Shown here: piece by piece, positions 1 to 10,971 of the stretch
Numbering within the stretch: the stretch's first letter is position 1
Layout of the letters: every line of letters starts with the position of its first letter
DNA from: Ctena decussata
Taxonomy: Eukaryota > Mollusca > Bivalvia > Lucinida > Lucinidae
Assembly: GCA_963989385.1 (NCBI GenBank)
Contig: OZ022501.1
Coordinates: 2,366,001-2,430,000, forward strand
DNA length: 64,000 nucleotides
Direction: 5' to 3'
Translations under genes and position numbers: made by a program
Notes under the pieces: generated by a model
Databases searched by the model: none
What the model saw: only the letters and a program-made list of their open reading frames with translations
What the model was told of the DNA's origin: nothing

Positions 1-71
1 GCCCTGTTAGCTATTTTGAGCAGTGCATTGTCCAGTATGATAAGTTAATGCCTTTTGATCTACACCAGCTT

Positions 72-247
72 TCGATGGATAGATGGAAGACTTCCGATCT
101 AACGTTCTTTTTAACAGTATTTCAGTCATATCAGGACCATGGGTGGGTGATAAAGAAAGGCTGTGCTTAATTGGACCCCATGATTGAAAAAATTCCGAAC
201 TGCTAGATCAGCAGGCCTGTGCTTAACCTACTGAGCTACCACAGCTC
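72..247 (-). mobile_element. SINE-A copy, degraded
   Basis: This is a tRNA-derived SINE read on the minus strand. The tRNA-like head lies at about 205-247 (plus-strand word CTACTGAGCTACCACAGCT, the complement of an A-box region). The body carries the family words TTCAACAGTATTTCAGT and ATATCAGGAC, here with small changes. The 3' tail appears on the plus strand as GATGGATAGATGG at 74. It was assigned by matching the better copy at 18680-18877. No target duplication is obvious. Confidence 0.6.
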
Positions 248-1227
248 TTCAAGCTTTCGAATCTTGTCTAACTACTGGTTGGGTAGATAGCTTTATAATG
301 ATGACCCTTAAATGTCCATCGTCCAGTGTGATAAACCAAAGCTTATAGATTAAATTCAGCTTCCAAAGCATTCATATCGGCTGATTTGGTTACAGGCATA
401 TTTAGGAATTTTCTAGTATAGCTCTGAAATAGTAAAGGGCTTTCCAAATCTCGGTTCAAGAACACCTACTCCTGTATAATAGTATGAAAAGTAGATAAAT
501 GGATGACTTCCCTTACATCTGTGAACTAGGTAAGTTCTGAAGAAAATCTACTCTTCCAGGATGTTAAGAGACTACAGCCCATGGATGATATCCCTTACAT
601 AATTATCAATGCAAACTTTGAAGCTCAATAGGAATATTTTCAGGAAATTACGTTTTGGCCAGTAATGTGTCCCTTCAGATATTAGTATTTTCTGTTGATT
701 CTTCATAAAGAGGTAGAAGGTCTACTAAAGGGCAAGTGATACCCAAATAATGGGAAAATAATACCCAAACTCCTCAAAACTTGCATTTGTAGATCTTTTT
801 GAAGAGGAGAGAAATAACTGTGGATGAGTTGTGAGCTTTGAAGCAGGTACATTATCTCTCTTGTAGAAAACAGTCATGAGATAGCATGCCATTTTATATG
901 ATAATGAAAATTAATGGTAGAAGGTTTTGCGCTATACCATGTATGTCTGCCATTTTTTCAAAGGGAGACAAGGTTTGTGAAATTGGTAAAGTACCTTCCC
1001 TTGAAAGTATACCAATTCACAGCTGCTGTCATCTGCAACTTGTCGTGGAATCTTATTATATCCCCTGGGGAAGGGTAAGTAACTTGGTTTCCTGTTCATT
1101 CTGTTCATTTATCTGTATGTCCATTTGTCTGTCAGTTTGTCCATCCTGTTTCTTTCTTTCTCTCGATACTGCTCTCGGTCAGTAACTGACCATGATGGCA
1201 GGCGCGGGGTGTGGCGCATAAGTTTCC
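248..1227. other. Unremarkable AT-rich sequence
   Basis: I see no gene, hairpin or tandem repeat here. An open frame at 886-1185 (99 codons) is low in charged residues, ends in a run of Cys/Ser/Phe encoded by a tctgt/tttct-rich stretch, and has no splice or homology support, so it is not called. A run of 21 A residues lies at 1228-1248, just outside the 3' end of the neighbouring retrotransposon. Confidence 0.5.
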
Positions 1228-1248
1228 AAAAAAAAAAAAAAAAAAAAA

Positions 1249-3890
1249 TAGTATTTACCTATGACAAGGCCACACAGAGTTAAAACTATTTACAAGAAGT
1301 CCTCAGGGATAGGCATTACATGCTCTATCCCTGCCCAACCCGAGGTTTACACTATCTTGGACTTAAACTCCTCAACTGTCTCCGCAGAGACAGCTTCAAT
1401 TGTAAGCCCATTCCAAGCTGCAATTGACCTGGGGAAGAATGAATGTTTCAAACCGTCAGAATAAGCAACTGGACGGTGATACTGAAAGGGGTGGGATCTT
1501 GTTCTCATCTTCCCTCTACCGGACTCAGACAGATACTTATCCTTATTAACTATTGCCTGGTTATCATGAATTTTGTAGAACAGAGATAGAGAAGCCTGTT
1601 GCCGCCGTTCCTGCAGATCTGGCCATTCAAGTTCCTCTAGCATGTCGCTTACATGGCTCTGGTTGCGCCAGCGTCTGCAGGTCCAGCGTGCAGCAGTCCT
1701 CTGTACTTTCTCTATTCTACCAATCTCAGTCTGATGATGGGGGGTCCAAACAGGTGCCGCGTACTCTAATTGGGGCCGGACCACAGCTTTGTATGCAGCA
1801 GCCTTTATATCCTTAGGAGCAAAAGCCAGGTTCCGGCGAAGGAAACCAAGAGTCTTCGTGGCTTTGCTAGTGATGTTGTTAATATGTTGACCCCATTCGA
1901 GGTCATCAGTGATCGTGACTCCCAAGTATTTGGCAGCAGGAACGTTCTCCAAAACTTGGTTGTGCAGAACATAGTTATGAATGATCTGCTTGGAAGGGGG
2001 ATGCTTAGTCACCCTCATGGTGTGACATTTAGCAACATTAAACTTCATGAGCCATGCCTCTTCCCAACGGGCCAGTTTATCCAAATCTTCCTGAAGTAAT
2101 TGTTGGTCTTCAGACCTTCTAATGTTTCTATAAAGGACACAGTCGTCAGCAAAAAGACGGACTGTTGAACTGATGTTGTCTGGCAGGTCATTAATGAATA
2201 TCAAGAAGAGTATGGGTCCAAGAACGGAACCCTGGGGGACGCCAGACAAAACAGGGGCAGGGTCTGAACAGGCTCCATCAAGTACTACTTTTTGAGTCCG
2301 TCCAGATAGCCAAGCAGTTATCCACTGGAGGATATGGTTTCTGATACCATAGTACTCCAGCTTGTAAATCAGTCGTCGATGGGGAACCTTATCGAAAGCC
2401 TTGGCAAAGTCCATAATATTGAGGTCAGTCTGTTTGTGACCCCTATTATGGGCACCATCTAGGTTTTCATACAAGTCATGCATGAACTGGACAAGTTGGG
2501 TCTCGCAGGACCTGCCGCTTCGGAAACCATGTTGAGACTCAACAAGGATATTATGTTCTGACAAATGTTGCATGATCTGACTCACAAGAATGTGCTCTAA
2601 TGATTTACAGCATATACAGGTTAGGGAAACTGGCCTGTAATTTGCAGGGTCATACCTTTCTCCCTTCTTATAAATGGGAGCCACATTGGCTTGTAGCCAA
2701 TCATCAGGTACTCTTCCTTGGGCAAGGGACTGGTTGAAGATGAAGGCAAGGACCTGAGCAATTTCAGCACTGCATTCTTTCAACACACGAGCACTTAGGT
2801 CATCAGGACCTGAAGCTTTATGGGGGTTAAGACGGTCAAGTAGCTTTTTGACCCCATTGGGGTCGATTGAAAAATCACCTATATTTGGATAATGGCTTGG
2901 TCCTTTTGAAGGGGGATCATCACTTTGTTCCTGGGTGTATACAGACCCAAATTGTTCACTAAAAATGTCGGCCTTATCTTTATTACCTGTTTTCAAAATT
3001 CCATTATTCCTAAGGCAGGTCACACCCGTTGAATCTTTTCTCAAGTTTTTCATGAAGGACCAAAACCGTTTTAGCCGATCGTTCCGGTTACAGTCTTCTA
3101 TAACAGTGTCTGTTACCGATGGGGTGAAGATATTGGAAACATATTTCCAATATGCATCACGTATCTCCTTCTGGACAAGAGCTCTGAGGCGCTTATAGCG
3201 ACTCTTCAGGCCTTCGTTATCTGACCTGCGAGCCTTGTGGTACATTTTTTCCTTTTTCCTAATCAGGGCCCTAATTCGTGCATCAATCCAAGGGTAACCA
3301 AGCTTTCCCTTCGTCATTTTTGAGGGAATAAACTTTTTTACCGCATTAAGGAAGACCGTCTTAAATTCAATCCACATATCATTAACACTGATGTGAGTAA
3401 GATCCTGCGACATAAAATGGTCTGCAAAATTACGCATATGGTCTTTTAGACCTTGCATGTCAGCCCGTTTATAAAGAAAAATCTTACGCGGTGACTGAAT
3501 GACCCTTTTAGCTTTGATGTCATACTCTACCAATACAATGTCATGGTCAGCACGACCAATTGGGGGCATACTCTTAACACGTGTCACGGGGGTAGGATTG
3601 TTGGTCAAAAGGATATCTAGGGTCTTTTCTTGTCTGGTTGGGATATCTACAACCTGGGAGAGGCAGTGCTCCTGGACAATTTCAACTAAGTGGGACTGTA
3701 CCTGTCTCTTGGGCATTCCAAGTGGTACATACAGTTTCTTCCAATCAATATCCCCACAGTTAAAATCCCCACCTATGAGGATATGTGAGTTCTTGTACGC
3801 CATAATGCGTTTTAAAGAACCATTGAGTTGATCCAGGTAAGCTGGATCAGTAATGTCTGGAGGTCGGTAGAAGGAAGAGAGGTACAAAGT
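1249..3890 (-). mobile_element. 5'-truncated non-LTR retrotransposon (jockey/CR1-like LINE)
   Basis: The insertion covers the C-terminal part of the endonuclease, the whole reverse transcriptase and a short 3' UTR of roughly 100 bp that ends at the plus-strand word TAGTATTTACCTATGAC. The first part of the endonuclease is missing and the sequence becomes unrelated just above 3890. This is the 5' truncation expected of target-primed insertion. The abutting homopolymer at 1228-1248 is poly-A on the plus strand, that is poly-T in the element's sense, so it is not an ordinary poly-A tail. The frame is free of stops, which suggests a recent insertion. Clade placement between jockey and CR1 rests on motif style only. 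Confidence 0.9.
1347..3887 (-). CDS. Endonuclease/reverse transcriptase ORF2 of a LINE, N-terminus missing
   Basis: The frame has 846 codons and no internal stop. It encodes the enzyme that nicks target DNA and copies element RNA at the nick. Residues 1-120 are the C-terminal half of an APE-type endonuclease: SSFYRPP at 4-10, GGDFN at 39-43 and ADHD at 113-116, the position of the usual SDH catalytic motif. The reverse transcriptase follows: YRPVSLT, HGFRSGRSC, motif A DFAKAFD near 493, GVPQGSVLGPILFLIFINDLP, and the catalytic box FADD at 579-582 (F replaces the common Y). A thumb/C-terminal region with LGVTI and RRNLAF follows. The first codon listed is a TTG at the truncation edge, not a real start. 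The open frame runs back to a stop near 3928, but that part is flanking DNA. It is probably not autonomous because half the endonuclease is gone. The domain call is secure; the clade is not. Confidence 0.92.
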   Translation of the reverse strand: MYLSSFYRPPDITDPAYLDQLNGSLKRIMAYKNSHILIGGDFNCGDIDWKKLYVPLGMPKRQVQSHLVEIVQEHCLSQVVDIPTRQEKTLDILLTNNPTPVTRVKSMPPIGRADHDIVLVEYDIKAKRVIQSPRKIFLYKRADMQGLKDHMRNFADHFMSQDLTHISVNDMWIEFKTVFLNAVKKFIPSKMTKGKLGYPWIDARIRALIRKKEKMYHKARRSDNEGLKSRYKRLRALVQKEIRDAYWKYVSNIFTPSVTDTVIEDCNRNDRLKRFWSFMKNLRKDSTGVTCLRNNGILKTGNKDKADIFSEQFGSVYTQEQSDDPPSKGPSHYPNIGDFSIDPNGVKKLLDRLNPHKASGPDDLSARVLKECSAEIAQVLAFIFNQSLAQGRVPDDWLQANVAPIYKKGERYDPANYRPVSLTCICCKSLEHILVSQIMQHLSEHNILVESQHGFRSGRSCETQLVQFMHDLYENLDGAHNRGHKQTDLNIMDFAKAFDKVPHRRLIYKLEYYGIRNHILQWITAWLSGRTQKVVLDGACSDPAPVLSGVPQGSVLGPILFLIFINDLPDNISSTVRLFADDCVLYRNIRRSEDQQLLQEDLDKLARWEEAWLMKFNVAKCHTMRVTKHPPSKQIIHNYVLHNQVLENVPAAKYLGVTITDDLEWGQHINNITSKATKTLGFLRRNLAFAPKDIKAAAYKAVVRPQLEYAAPVWTPHHQTEIGRIEKVQRTAARWTCRRWRNQSHVSDMLEELEWPDLQERRQQASLSLFYKIHDNQAIVNKDKYLSESGRGKMRTRSHPFQYHRPVAYSDGLKHSFFPRSIAAWNGLTIEAVSAETVEEFKSKIV

Positions 3891-3995
3891 TTTGTTAAAA
3901 GATTGTGTGTAAAGCTTAAAACATTAGTTAAGCTCATATTTCCAAAACACCTTAATGAAATCTTTTGATTTGTGATTAGATTCATTCTTGTTTGC

Positions 3996-4160
3996 GTGAG
4001 TGAGTGAACTCTGGGTGTAACAGCCCACCAACAACTAGGTCATACGGAGATGGGACCTTGGTTTAAAGTCTAATCCAAAAGACCGGAGAAGCTGGGGATT
4101 GATCTTCCAAACCCTGGATTGGTAGTCCAGGGTGTTGTCCACTACACTACCGCCACTCCG
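3996..4160 (-). mobile_element. SINE-C copy with 12-bp target duplication
   Basis: This is a tRNA-derived SINE on the minus strand. The tRNA-like head at about 4085-4160 contains the complement of GGTAGTGTAGTGGACAAC (A-box-like) and a degenerate B-box. Its tail is a short GTGA repeat at 3996. Direct repeats ATTCTTGTTTGC (3984-3995) and ATTCCTGTTTGC (4161-4172) flank it with one mismatch, which fixes both ends. The second copy is at 11598-11770. Confidence 0.82.
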
Positions 4161-4172
4161 ATTCCTGTTTGC

Positions 4173-5431
4173 ATAGGGTATACTTGACATCTTCTGGATG
4201 CTGTAGTTGACCTAGGTTCAAGATCATAGACTTTGACTTTGAAATTCGTTCAACATTTGCATTAAAGTTTCTTGAAAATAGATTGCCTAAATGTCTAAAT
4301 GAAACTTTTTGCCAATCATTTCTGTGTTGCTTGAAATTAGTTAATATCATCTAGATTCTTCAGCTGACCTAAGGGTCAAGGTCTCAGACTTCAATTGTCT
4401 AACTTTAAGTTTCTGTTATTGGCTTGCGCTTTCGAGCGCAAGCCAGTATTCAAGTGGTTTAGTGATACCGAGTTATTTTCGGAAGAAACGATACGTCACG
4501 CTTAGTCGGAAAATACCAATAGAGTTTGTACTGCAACGACTCCTTCTAAACCTTTTTAGGGACGCAAACCATATAGATTGGAAAGCTCGTTCCGGTTTGA
4601 GACTGCCTTTCTTCATGATTTTCTCCACAAACACGAAAATTTCTTTTTAACAACAAACAAAGACACGTACGATTTGTCTATTTTTATCCACTCCCGATTT
4701 ACCTCATCTGCTAAAAATAACAGATGGAATACCTATTTTTGATAGTGCATGTACTTTGTTTTGATATTTCCGTTAAAAAGCACGTTTTTCTTTCACAAGT
4801 GCCTTGAACTTGGATACATATCTTTTGCTTTTTATAAACTGATAGCATAAATATAAAACTCTGAATTTAATGCAAACTATTTGACTTTGCATCCTAAGAA
4901 ATAAACCAAAACCTGTGTAAGACACAGTGTTTATATATAGCTTAGCTTACAAGCATTAGCTTTTCCAAGAATCATGCAGCGGCGTCGCGAAAAAATAGGC
5001 CTCAGGGCATCGCATAATTTGACTAGTCAGAGCAGCCTGCACACTGTCCAGAGCCGGTGCATTCTTGGGGTCTGATCAGTCTTTTTCGGCATATATATCC
5101 TTCATGATGCAGACATCTTTCATGCTGAGGAGAGACTGATCAGAATGCGCTTTTGCCGGAGTGGGCTGATCTGTGTTCAGTGTATCTATAAAACCTAAAC
5201 GAGCATCAAAAATAGCGAAGTTCAAATTCATTGTTTAAATTTAGAAGCAGGCGCTTTTGACGATTTTCCCCTTATCACTCATCACATTTACTGAAAAAAT
5301 ATATCCCATCTATCCGTGTGTGTGGTTTATATGTACAACTGACCGTGTTATGTATGTAAAAGCTGGTAATGCAGGTGCGTAATATCAACGCATACGCATT
5401 ACAACAGCCATTTCCATGACAGGAAGCGATA
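4173..5431. other. No gene; one isolated perfect hairpin
   Basis: The stretch is AT-rich with no supported exon. A perfect stem GGCTTGCGCT/AGCGCAAGCC lies at 4421-4444, with loop TTCG. It resembles the 5' terminal hairpins of the TR-elements elsewhere in the window, but no array follows. Near 5030-5165 the word CTGATCAG recurs in a diverged, HP240-like context. Confidence 0.45.
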
Positions 5432-5433
5432 TA

Positions 5434-6329
5434 CACTGGAGCGCCGTTATAACGCGGGTGTAGGGAGACATAAAATAGAATCACGCGTAATAATGATCGT
5501 CACAGAAATACCCCACCCACTAATGAAAAACCCCATGTTTACATGTTCGTAGCGCTTATTTAGCCCTTACGAGGTAGATAGACATGTTTACTGCTTACCT
5601 GACACAACGAAAGTCATCGCTGAAGTAACCTTTCAGTCCCTATGTTCTTACTTTTTGTGAAAAATGCGCTGCAAACCGGTTGAAAACCATTTACCAAGCG
5701 AAAGTACAATCGGAACACATCGGCCAATTCCGTATCCTGAATTAAACCTATATAGACGAGGATGTCCGATTGAGCGAAAGTAGACTTGTTCGAGTTAATT
5801 CCCTTGTATAGACACTTGCAAAAAGGTACCTTCGGACGAATATAATATACTTATTTGCGCGAGTACTGACGTCGCTTAAAAAATTTCTAAGCAGCCTACA
5901 TAACCAAATCGGGTTTAATTTTTTTTTTTTTTTTTCATTTATAAAATTCTTTTATAATGTTTTCTTTGGAAGTAATCAGTGACTGCTACGCACAGCCTTT
6001 TTCCTGAGCGTCGGCTTGTGTATTGTGTATATGAGGTGACCTTCGCTAATTGGTGACACGTGATATGCGCTAATTATCGAAGTCTTTCACACCTTGGCAA
6101 GACAACCGACGCTTTGATTGTCTGTGATAACTTTTGACACTCCGTTGATTAAAATTATGTAAACAACCCAAATTAACTTTTAATGGTTATTTTCTATTCC
6201 AATGTCGTGAACACCGACGGAAACCGCCGAAAAATCCGCGATCTGTAGAAAAAATTTGGGAGCCACAGGACAACCGCGTTATACTGATTTCCGCGATATA
6301 TCGGTCCGCGATATAACGGCGCTCCAGTG
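5434..6329. mobile_element. Non-autonomous Tigger/pogo-like DNA transposon (896 bp)
   Basis: Perfect terminal inverted repeats CACTGGAGCGCCGTTATA and TATAACGGCGCTCCAGTG bound the element, with TA on both sides (5432-5433 and 6330-6331). TA duplication and a GTTATAACGCGG-type end fit the pogo/Tigger branch of Tc1/mariner. No transposase frame is present. A partial second copy is at 56667-57410; both share, for example, CCCCACCCACTAATGAAA and the block around ACACCTTGGCAAGACAA. Confidence 0.85.
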
Positions 6330-6466
6330 TAATGTACACATTTTTAGCATCTGATAAATTTCCTTTTGCCCATTAACATGTTAATAGCTGAACTGGGACC
6401 TCTTGCAATGATACAAGTACAGAAAAAGGGGACAATTCAGAATCGTTAAAATTTGAATCTCGTTGA

Positions 6467-6738
6467 TTTTTTGATTGAGTTATTGCTTAACGTCCACGGT
6501 TAACAGCTATGGTCATGTCGGGACGGTCAGTTAACCTAACCGCACTATTCCTGGGCAGGCTTAGACCTCCTAAGCGGTTAACCAGTACTAAGTGCACATA
6601 CTTTCGCCAGTAACTGACAACTGCCCTTCTTGAATCAGCGGAAGGAGAAACGAAAGTATGTGGCCAGACCGGGTTTCGAACCCAGGACCTCTGACTTATG
6701 AGTCAGGTGCCCTACCGATTGAGCTACGCGGCCAGGCT
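6467..6738 (-). mobile_element. SINE-B, full-length tRNA-derived SINE with 11-bp target duplication
   Basis: Read on the minus strand, the head begins GGCCGCGTAGCTCAATCGG (A-box) and continues through an anticodon-like loop CTCATAA to the B-box GGTTCGAAACC. The head therefore resembles an elongator tRNA-Met. The body ends in ATTG-type repeats. Direct repeats AATCTCGTTGA at 6456-6466 and 6739-6749 are perfect. It is clearly not a tRNA gene, because the anticodon stem is imperfect and a long SINE body follows. The 5'-truncated sister is at 31362-31604. Confidence 0.93.
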
Positions 6739-6749
6739 AATCTCGTTGA

Positions 6750-7300
6750 GGATGACTGTTAGGAATTCATGTACAGCTTTATGACAATGGAGGGGCACAG
6801 GCAGTTAAACTCAGCATCATCGCACCATCCAACCAACCGGGGCGTCCTACTGATTTGGATTATAGTAGGGCAAGGGCCTACTGTGCTTGCAGTAGGTGCG
6901 GGTGGTGGTTGTGTGGACATTTTTCTTGCTTTTATAACACTCTAATTTTGCCTTTTTACTTCACCTACAAATGTAAAGAGAAATATTTACACTCGTCGAC
7001 GATTTCCTTGGATGAACCTATACTGAACTGACGATGTTCATATATCCATGAACAACACTCATTCATGCGATGTTATGCGTAAGCAACGTTATGGATAATT
7101 CAAATAGATGATGAGCCGACGTAACATTTGATACAGATCTACGTCGTGTCCTAGTGGCGGCTTTTGTACGTTTGAAACAGTCTTTTCTAAAATTTGATTC
7201 AAATTGAATGCGACTAAGCAGCCGTAAAGAAAAGACTTGAAATATGTTCATATAGTAATTTTTCTTGAGACATGCCTAACGGCCAAAACGTTGGAAAACA
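6750..7300. other. No gene seen
   Basis: A GT- and GGG-rich patch around 6835-6910 contains a short inverted word (AGTAGGGCAAGGGCCTACT). The rest is plain AT-rich sequence. Confidence 0.4.
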
Positions 7301-7329
7301 TTTTTTTTTTTTTTTTTTTTTTTTTTTTC

Positions 7330-7408
<79 letters not shown>
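7301..7408. repeat. Poly-T tract followed by (TG)n microsatellite
   Basis: About 28 T residues are followed by roughly 38 uninterrupted TG units. Open frames of Cys-Val or Thr-His repeats across it are artefacts of the dinucleotide. Confidence 0.98.
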
Positions 7409-7411
<3 letters not shown>

Positions 7412-7805
7412 TCCTCAATTTGTTTTTCAAATAAATTTTACACCTGTTTTTACCTCACACCTGTGGATAATGCCACCATTCAAGAAGATATGAAATTAAA
7501 TACATTGCTAAATAAAAGTTAGCAACAGAAAGTGCACTCTTCAATAACTCATGAAAATTTCACTGTCTTAGCTGGGCAAGCCTTCCTTTTAAAAGGAAAT
7601 TTTATTTTACTTTTACCGCTCATTACAACCAACTTACTGAGGAGATTCTAATTCAAGCTCCCAACATGTTTTATGAAAATTGAACGTGGTAGAAATTGTT
7701 CCTAATTATCACCAAATTTTGCCTCTGCCATGAGTTATATTTTCCCCCAAGTCTAAATTATTTGAAACTGTAGGAAGAGTGCCCCTTCATTTGTGACAGA
7801 TGTCA

Positions 7806-8046
7806 TTTGAGCCGCGACATGAGAAAACAAACTAAGTGACATGTGTGCCCAGGGAAGACTCAGATCAGCCTGGGCATTCGCCCAGTCTGATCAGAGTCTT
7901 CGCTGTCCACATGGAGCTAGCTTAGACCTTTAGCTACCCTTTCAGCTCACAGTGAAGAGTCTGGTAAGACTGGGCAGCTGCCCAGGCTGATCTGAGTCTT
8001 AGCTTGGCACACATGCCACTTTGTTGGTTTTCTCATGTCGCACTCA
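7806..8046. mobile_element. HP240 hairpin MITE, copy 1
   Basis: This near-palindrome of about 240 bp has outer arms TTTGAGCCGCGACATGAG / CATGTCGCACTCA. Inner arms read ACTCAGATCAGCCTGGGC and GCCCAGGCTGATCTGAGT. A second inverted pair in the centre surrounds CTAGCTTAGACC. There is no coding capacity. At least ten copies occur in this window (8652, 10972, 17190, 42471, 43300, 49622, 53684, 56188, 57742). Confidence 0.85.
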
Positions 8047-8651
8047 TTTTATTGATGAAAGAGCATTTCTTTGGTGTCGCTGACGTCAGCGTGTTATTAC
8101 TTTTACGGTAGTGTTGGGTTTCCTCTATTATTAATGAAAAATGATACGCAAACATCGCAATATTGTAGAAAATTGAAAGGGATGGTTTCAAATGAAAGGC
8201 TGAAACAGAAGTATTTTCATTATATAAATTAGTAATCAGTAATAATAATGAAAGTACAGGATTCAACATACGGTAAATGGCTTCATTGCTTGTAAACAGT
8301 TATTTGCTTGTATTCACCTACTTGATTCAGATACTGAAATTCCCTTAGTAAGCATTTTAGCAGACTGCAAATAGACAAGAAAAAAGGAAGAATAACAGAA
8401 GGATTGTCAGCCACAAGGTTTTAGGGCAAGCAACTTCGTAAATGCAGATCAACTATTAAAGAATTTTGCTCCTGTAGGATTAGAGTAGAAAAGACTTTGT
8501 TGTTCAGAAAAACAGGAAGTCACAAAAGTTGTTCCCCTTGGTAAAAATGGCAGATAAACATAGAGTTGTACCTATGCTTCCACTTTAGCAGGATCAGTCT
8601 GGTCTGGGTCTGTTCTGTTGGCAGAGAACTTCTGTCCCTGTAGTTAGGAGC

Positions 8652-8902
8652 ATTTGAGCTGCAACACAACAAAACCAACAAAGTGGCATGTGTGCCCAGA
8701 AAAGACTCAGATCAGCCTGGGCATCCACCCAGCCTAATCAGAGTGTTTGGTTTGGGGGTGATGGTAGCTTAGCTACATAAAGTATACATCCAAGACTATG
8801 ATCAGACTGGGTGGCTGCCCTGGCTGATCTGAGTCTTCACTGGGCGCTAGCTACTGAGCGCCCATGTCATTTTGTTGGTTTTGTAGTGTTGTGGCTCAAA
8901 TG
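8652..8902. mobile_element. HP240 hairpin MITE, copy 2
   Basis: The outer ends CATTTGAGC and GCTCAAATG are perfectly inverted. The block CAACAAAACCAACAAAGTGGCATGTG faces its complement near 8863-8890. The copy is slightly diverged in the middle (TTTGGTTTGGGGGTGATGG). Confidence 0.85.
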
Positions 8903-9084
8903 ATTGATTACACCAATTTTCATTGCCAAATTGATTGTTTCAATTGATTTTGTGTCTCAATCAATGAAAGTGGCTCTGTCAAATTGGCAATTATAGAAAG
9001 CCATAATAATAATTGCCGAGAAATGTATTGTGATGATGACAGATGCCAAAAATTTCATGAATTGTGAGATGGGTGTACAGTTTG

Positions 9085-9195
9085 GGTTTTATCATCCTTT
9101 CAACAGTATTTCAGTCATTTTAGGTTGATGGGGACTTGTCGGAAGATGATTAGGATGAAATTAACAAATAGATGAAGAAACAACATGTCTGGAAG
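9085..9195 (-). mobile_element. SINE-A fragment (3' part)
   Basis: Only the body words TTTCAACAGTATTTCAGTCA and a TTGATGGGG-type segment remain, followed by degraded sequence. The tRNA head is not recognisable. Confidence 0.45.
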
Positions 9196-9362
9196 GGGAT
9201 TCAATTCATTCCTCCAACAGCTTTAATACTTTTGAAGTGCTAAAAAACAGATGAAAAAATTTACTCAGCGATATTTTGAAAAAAAGGTATCATCCAAGCC
9301 ATATCATTGAGAATTTAAAGACTAAAATATAAACTGTTTCTGGTAGCCTAGTGGCCATAGGT

Positions 9363-9565
9363 CAGAGCACTAGATAAGAGGGAGTATTTGGTGATAATTA
9401 GGGATAATTTTGGTTAATTCTGAATAAAAACATATGTTGTGACCCCTCATCTGAACCGTCTCATTGAGACGGTTCAGATGAGGGGTCACAACATATGGTT
9501 TCAATGAAAAATAAAAAAAATTATCCCTCAATTATCATCAAATACCCCTCTTATCTAGTGCTCTG
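9363..9565. mobile_element. hAT203 hairpin MITE, copy 1 (203 bp)
   Basis: The ends are CAGAGCACTAGATAAGAGGG and its complement. The centre is a long perfect stem (ACATATGTTGTGACCCCTCA... facing its complement) around CTCATTGAGA. Flanks CATAGGT (9356-9362) and CATAGGG (9566-9572) match at 6 of 7 bases and look like an aged target duplication. CAG...CTG ends suggest the hAT superfamily. Confidence 0.85.
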
Positions 9566-10140
9566 CATAGGGGAAGGCTGTTAGAAGCCCACAGTATTGT
9601 GGTCCAAACATTTGAAAGGCAGAGCCCATCTTTCTCCTTTCTATGCCTTTTAAACCTTCCCAGATTTGAACATGCTATCCATGTACCGCAAACACCTTGA
9701 GCAGCCTTTTGCATGTCACAACTCATCTGTTCATCACAACTGATGAACAGGCAATTCCATACTTACCTGCAACTTCAAAAAGTCAAGCTTCTTCATTTTG
9801 GTCAGCAAAAATATAACAATGCTGTTTGACTCATGTCTGTGAATAGTCATCATCATCTGTACAGCAGTTTGAGCTTTGTCAAAGACAAATTGGTGAGTTA
9901 ATTAATTCTTACAAAATTCCTGAAAGTGACCAAACTGAAAATTTGGTTTGGTACTTTCAGAAGTTTTTGATAACCACTGGTTCTTTTATTTTAAAGCAAA
10001 GAATGTGCACAAACTATGCTTTCCATGTACATGAGTTGGCTATAATTGTCATATTTTTCAGACGCTTAATTGCATTTCAAATTTGCTGTCAGAATGGAGT
10101 TGTGTGTATACCAACATCATTTGCAAGACCTACCCTAATG

Positions 10141-10231
10141 TGCTTCAATATTGGGACACCTAAAAACCATTAATTTTCCATTTGTCCCAAATGGAAAATT
10201 AATGGTTTTAGGTGTCCCAATTCTTGAGCAC
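10141..10231. repeat. 91-bp foldback with ATTAATTTTCC arms, copy 1
   Basis: Arms read TTGGGACACCTAAAAACCAT and ATGGTTTTAGGTGTCCCAA around CCATTTGTCCCAAATGG. The outermost TGCTTCAA and TTGAGCA are also inverted. Sisters are at 25039-25130 and, expanded, at 32938-33090. It is probably a small MITE; the class is unknown. Confidence 0.85.
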
Positions 10232-10456
10232 TTTAGAGTGTTCCTATTGTTGCTGTGTCTCATCCATCATTCATGGAATTTTCTGCATGGGGTAAATTAT
10301 TAATCTAATAGGGAAAGTTGTTAGGATTATGATTTCAAATTTGATTTCTGCCAGAGATCTTTTGGTGATCATTGATTTTGTGTCAAATCATTGGAAAATA
10401 TTTCTTGAGATTTCAGCCTTGCTGAGTCAAGTTAGATAATGACTGATATGATTGCT

Positions 10457-10571
10457 GTGTACTGTTCGTTTGATGCTGAATTTTGTACAGTTAGTTTGAT
10501 GCTGAATTTTGTACAGTTAGTTTGATTCTGAATTATATACAGTTCGTTTGATGCTGAATTCAGTACAGTTA
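10457..10571. repeat. 26-bp tandem repeat, about 4.5 copies
   Basis: The unit is GTACAGTTAGTTTGATGCTG plus AATTTT. Copies drift by a few bases toward the right end (ATATACAGTTCG). Confidence 0.88.
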
Positions 10572-10971
10572 GATTCATGATCACTGTTGTGTAGTTAATG
10601 GTTTTAGTATCCCTTTGACAAATAAAAACAGAAACCAATGTGATTTGGGCACATCACAAGGTCTTCTGGCTTGGCAGAGACAATTCTAAATGGCACAGTG
10701 ATAAGGTAGATAGAAAACGGTATGGGAAGACAGTATTAAACAGTCGGCAGGGATGAACTTGGCCAGCACTAGTAGGGCTGAAAATGGGACGCGATGGAGA
10801 AAGGTTGATGGAAAATAATCTGCGGTGCCCTATATACCTTGCAAGGGCATGGGATAGAACAGAATAGAATAGTAGCGTAAAGAATTCCAGAGTCATACTG
10901 TAAGTGTATGTACAGTATACTGACTTCTGTCCTACAGTCATATAGCAAAACACTGTGTTTCCAAATCATAT

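Noticed and set aside
1553..3831. Plus-strand frames of 87-110 codons opposite the reverse transcriptase
   Set aside because: Shadows of the minus-strand LINE frame.
6664..6738. Candidate tRNA-Met gene
   Set aside because: Imperfect anticodon stem, attached SINE body, and target duplications show it is the head of SINE-B.
7237..7522. Open frames of Cys-Val or Thr-His repeats on both strands
   Set aside because: They are translations of the (TG)n microsatellite and poly-T run.
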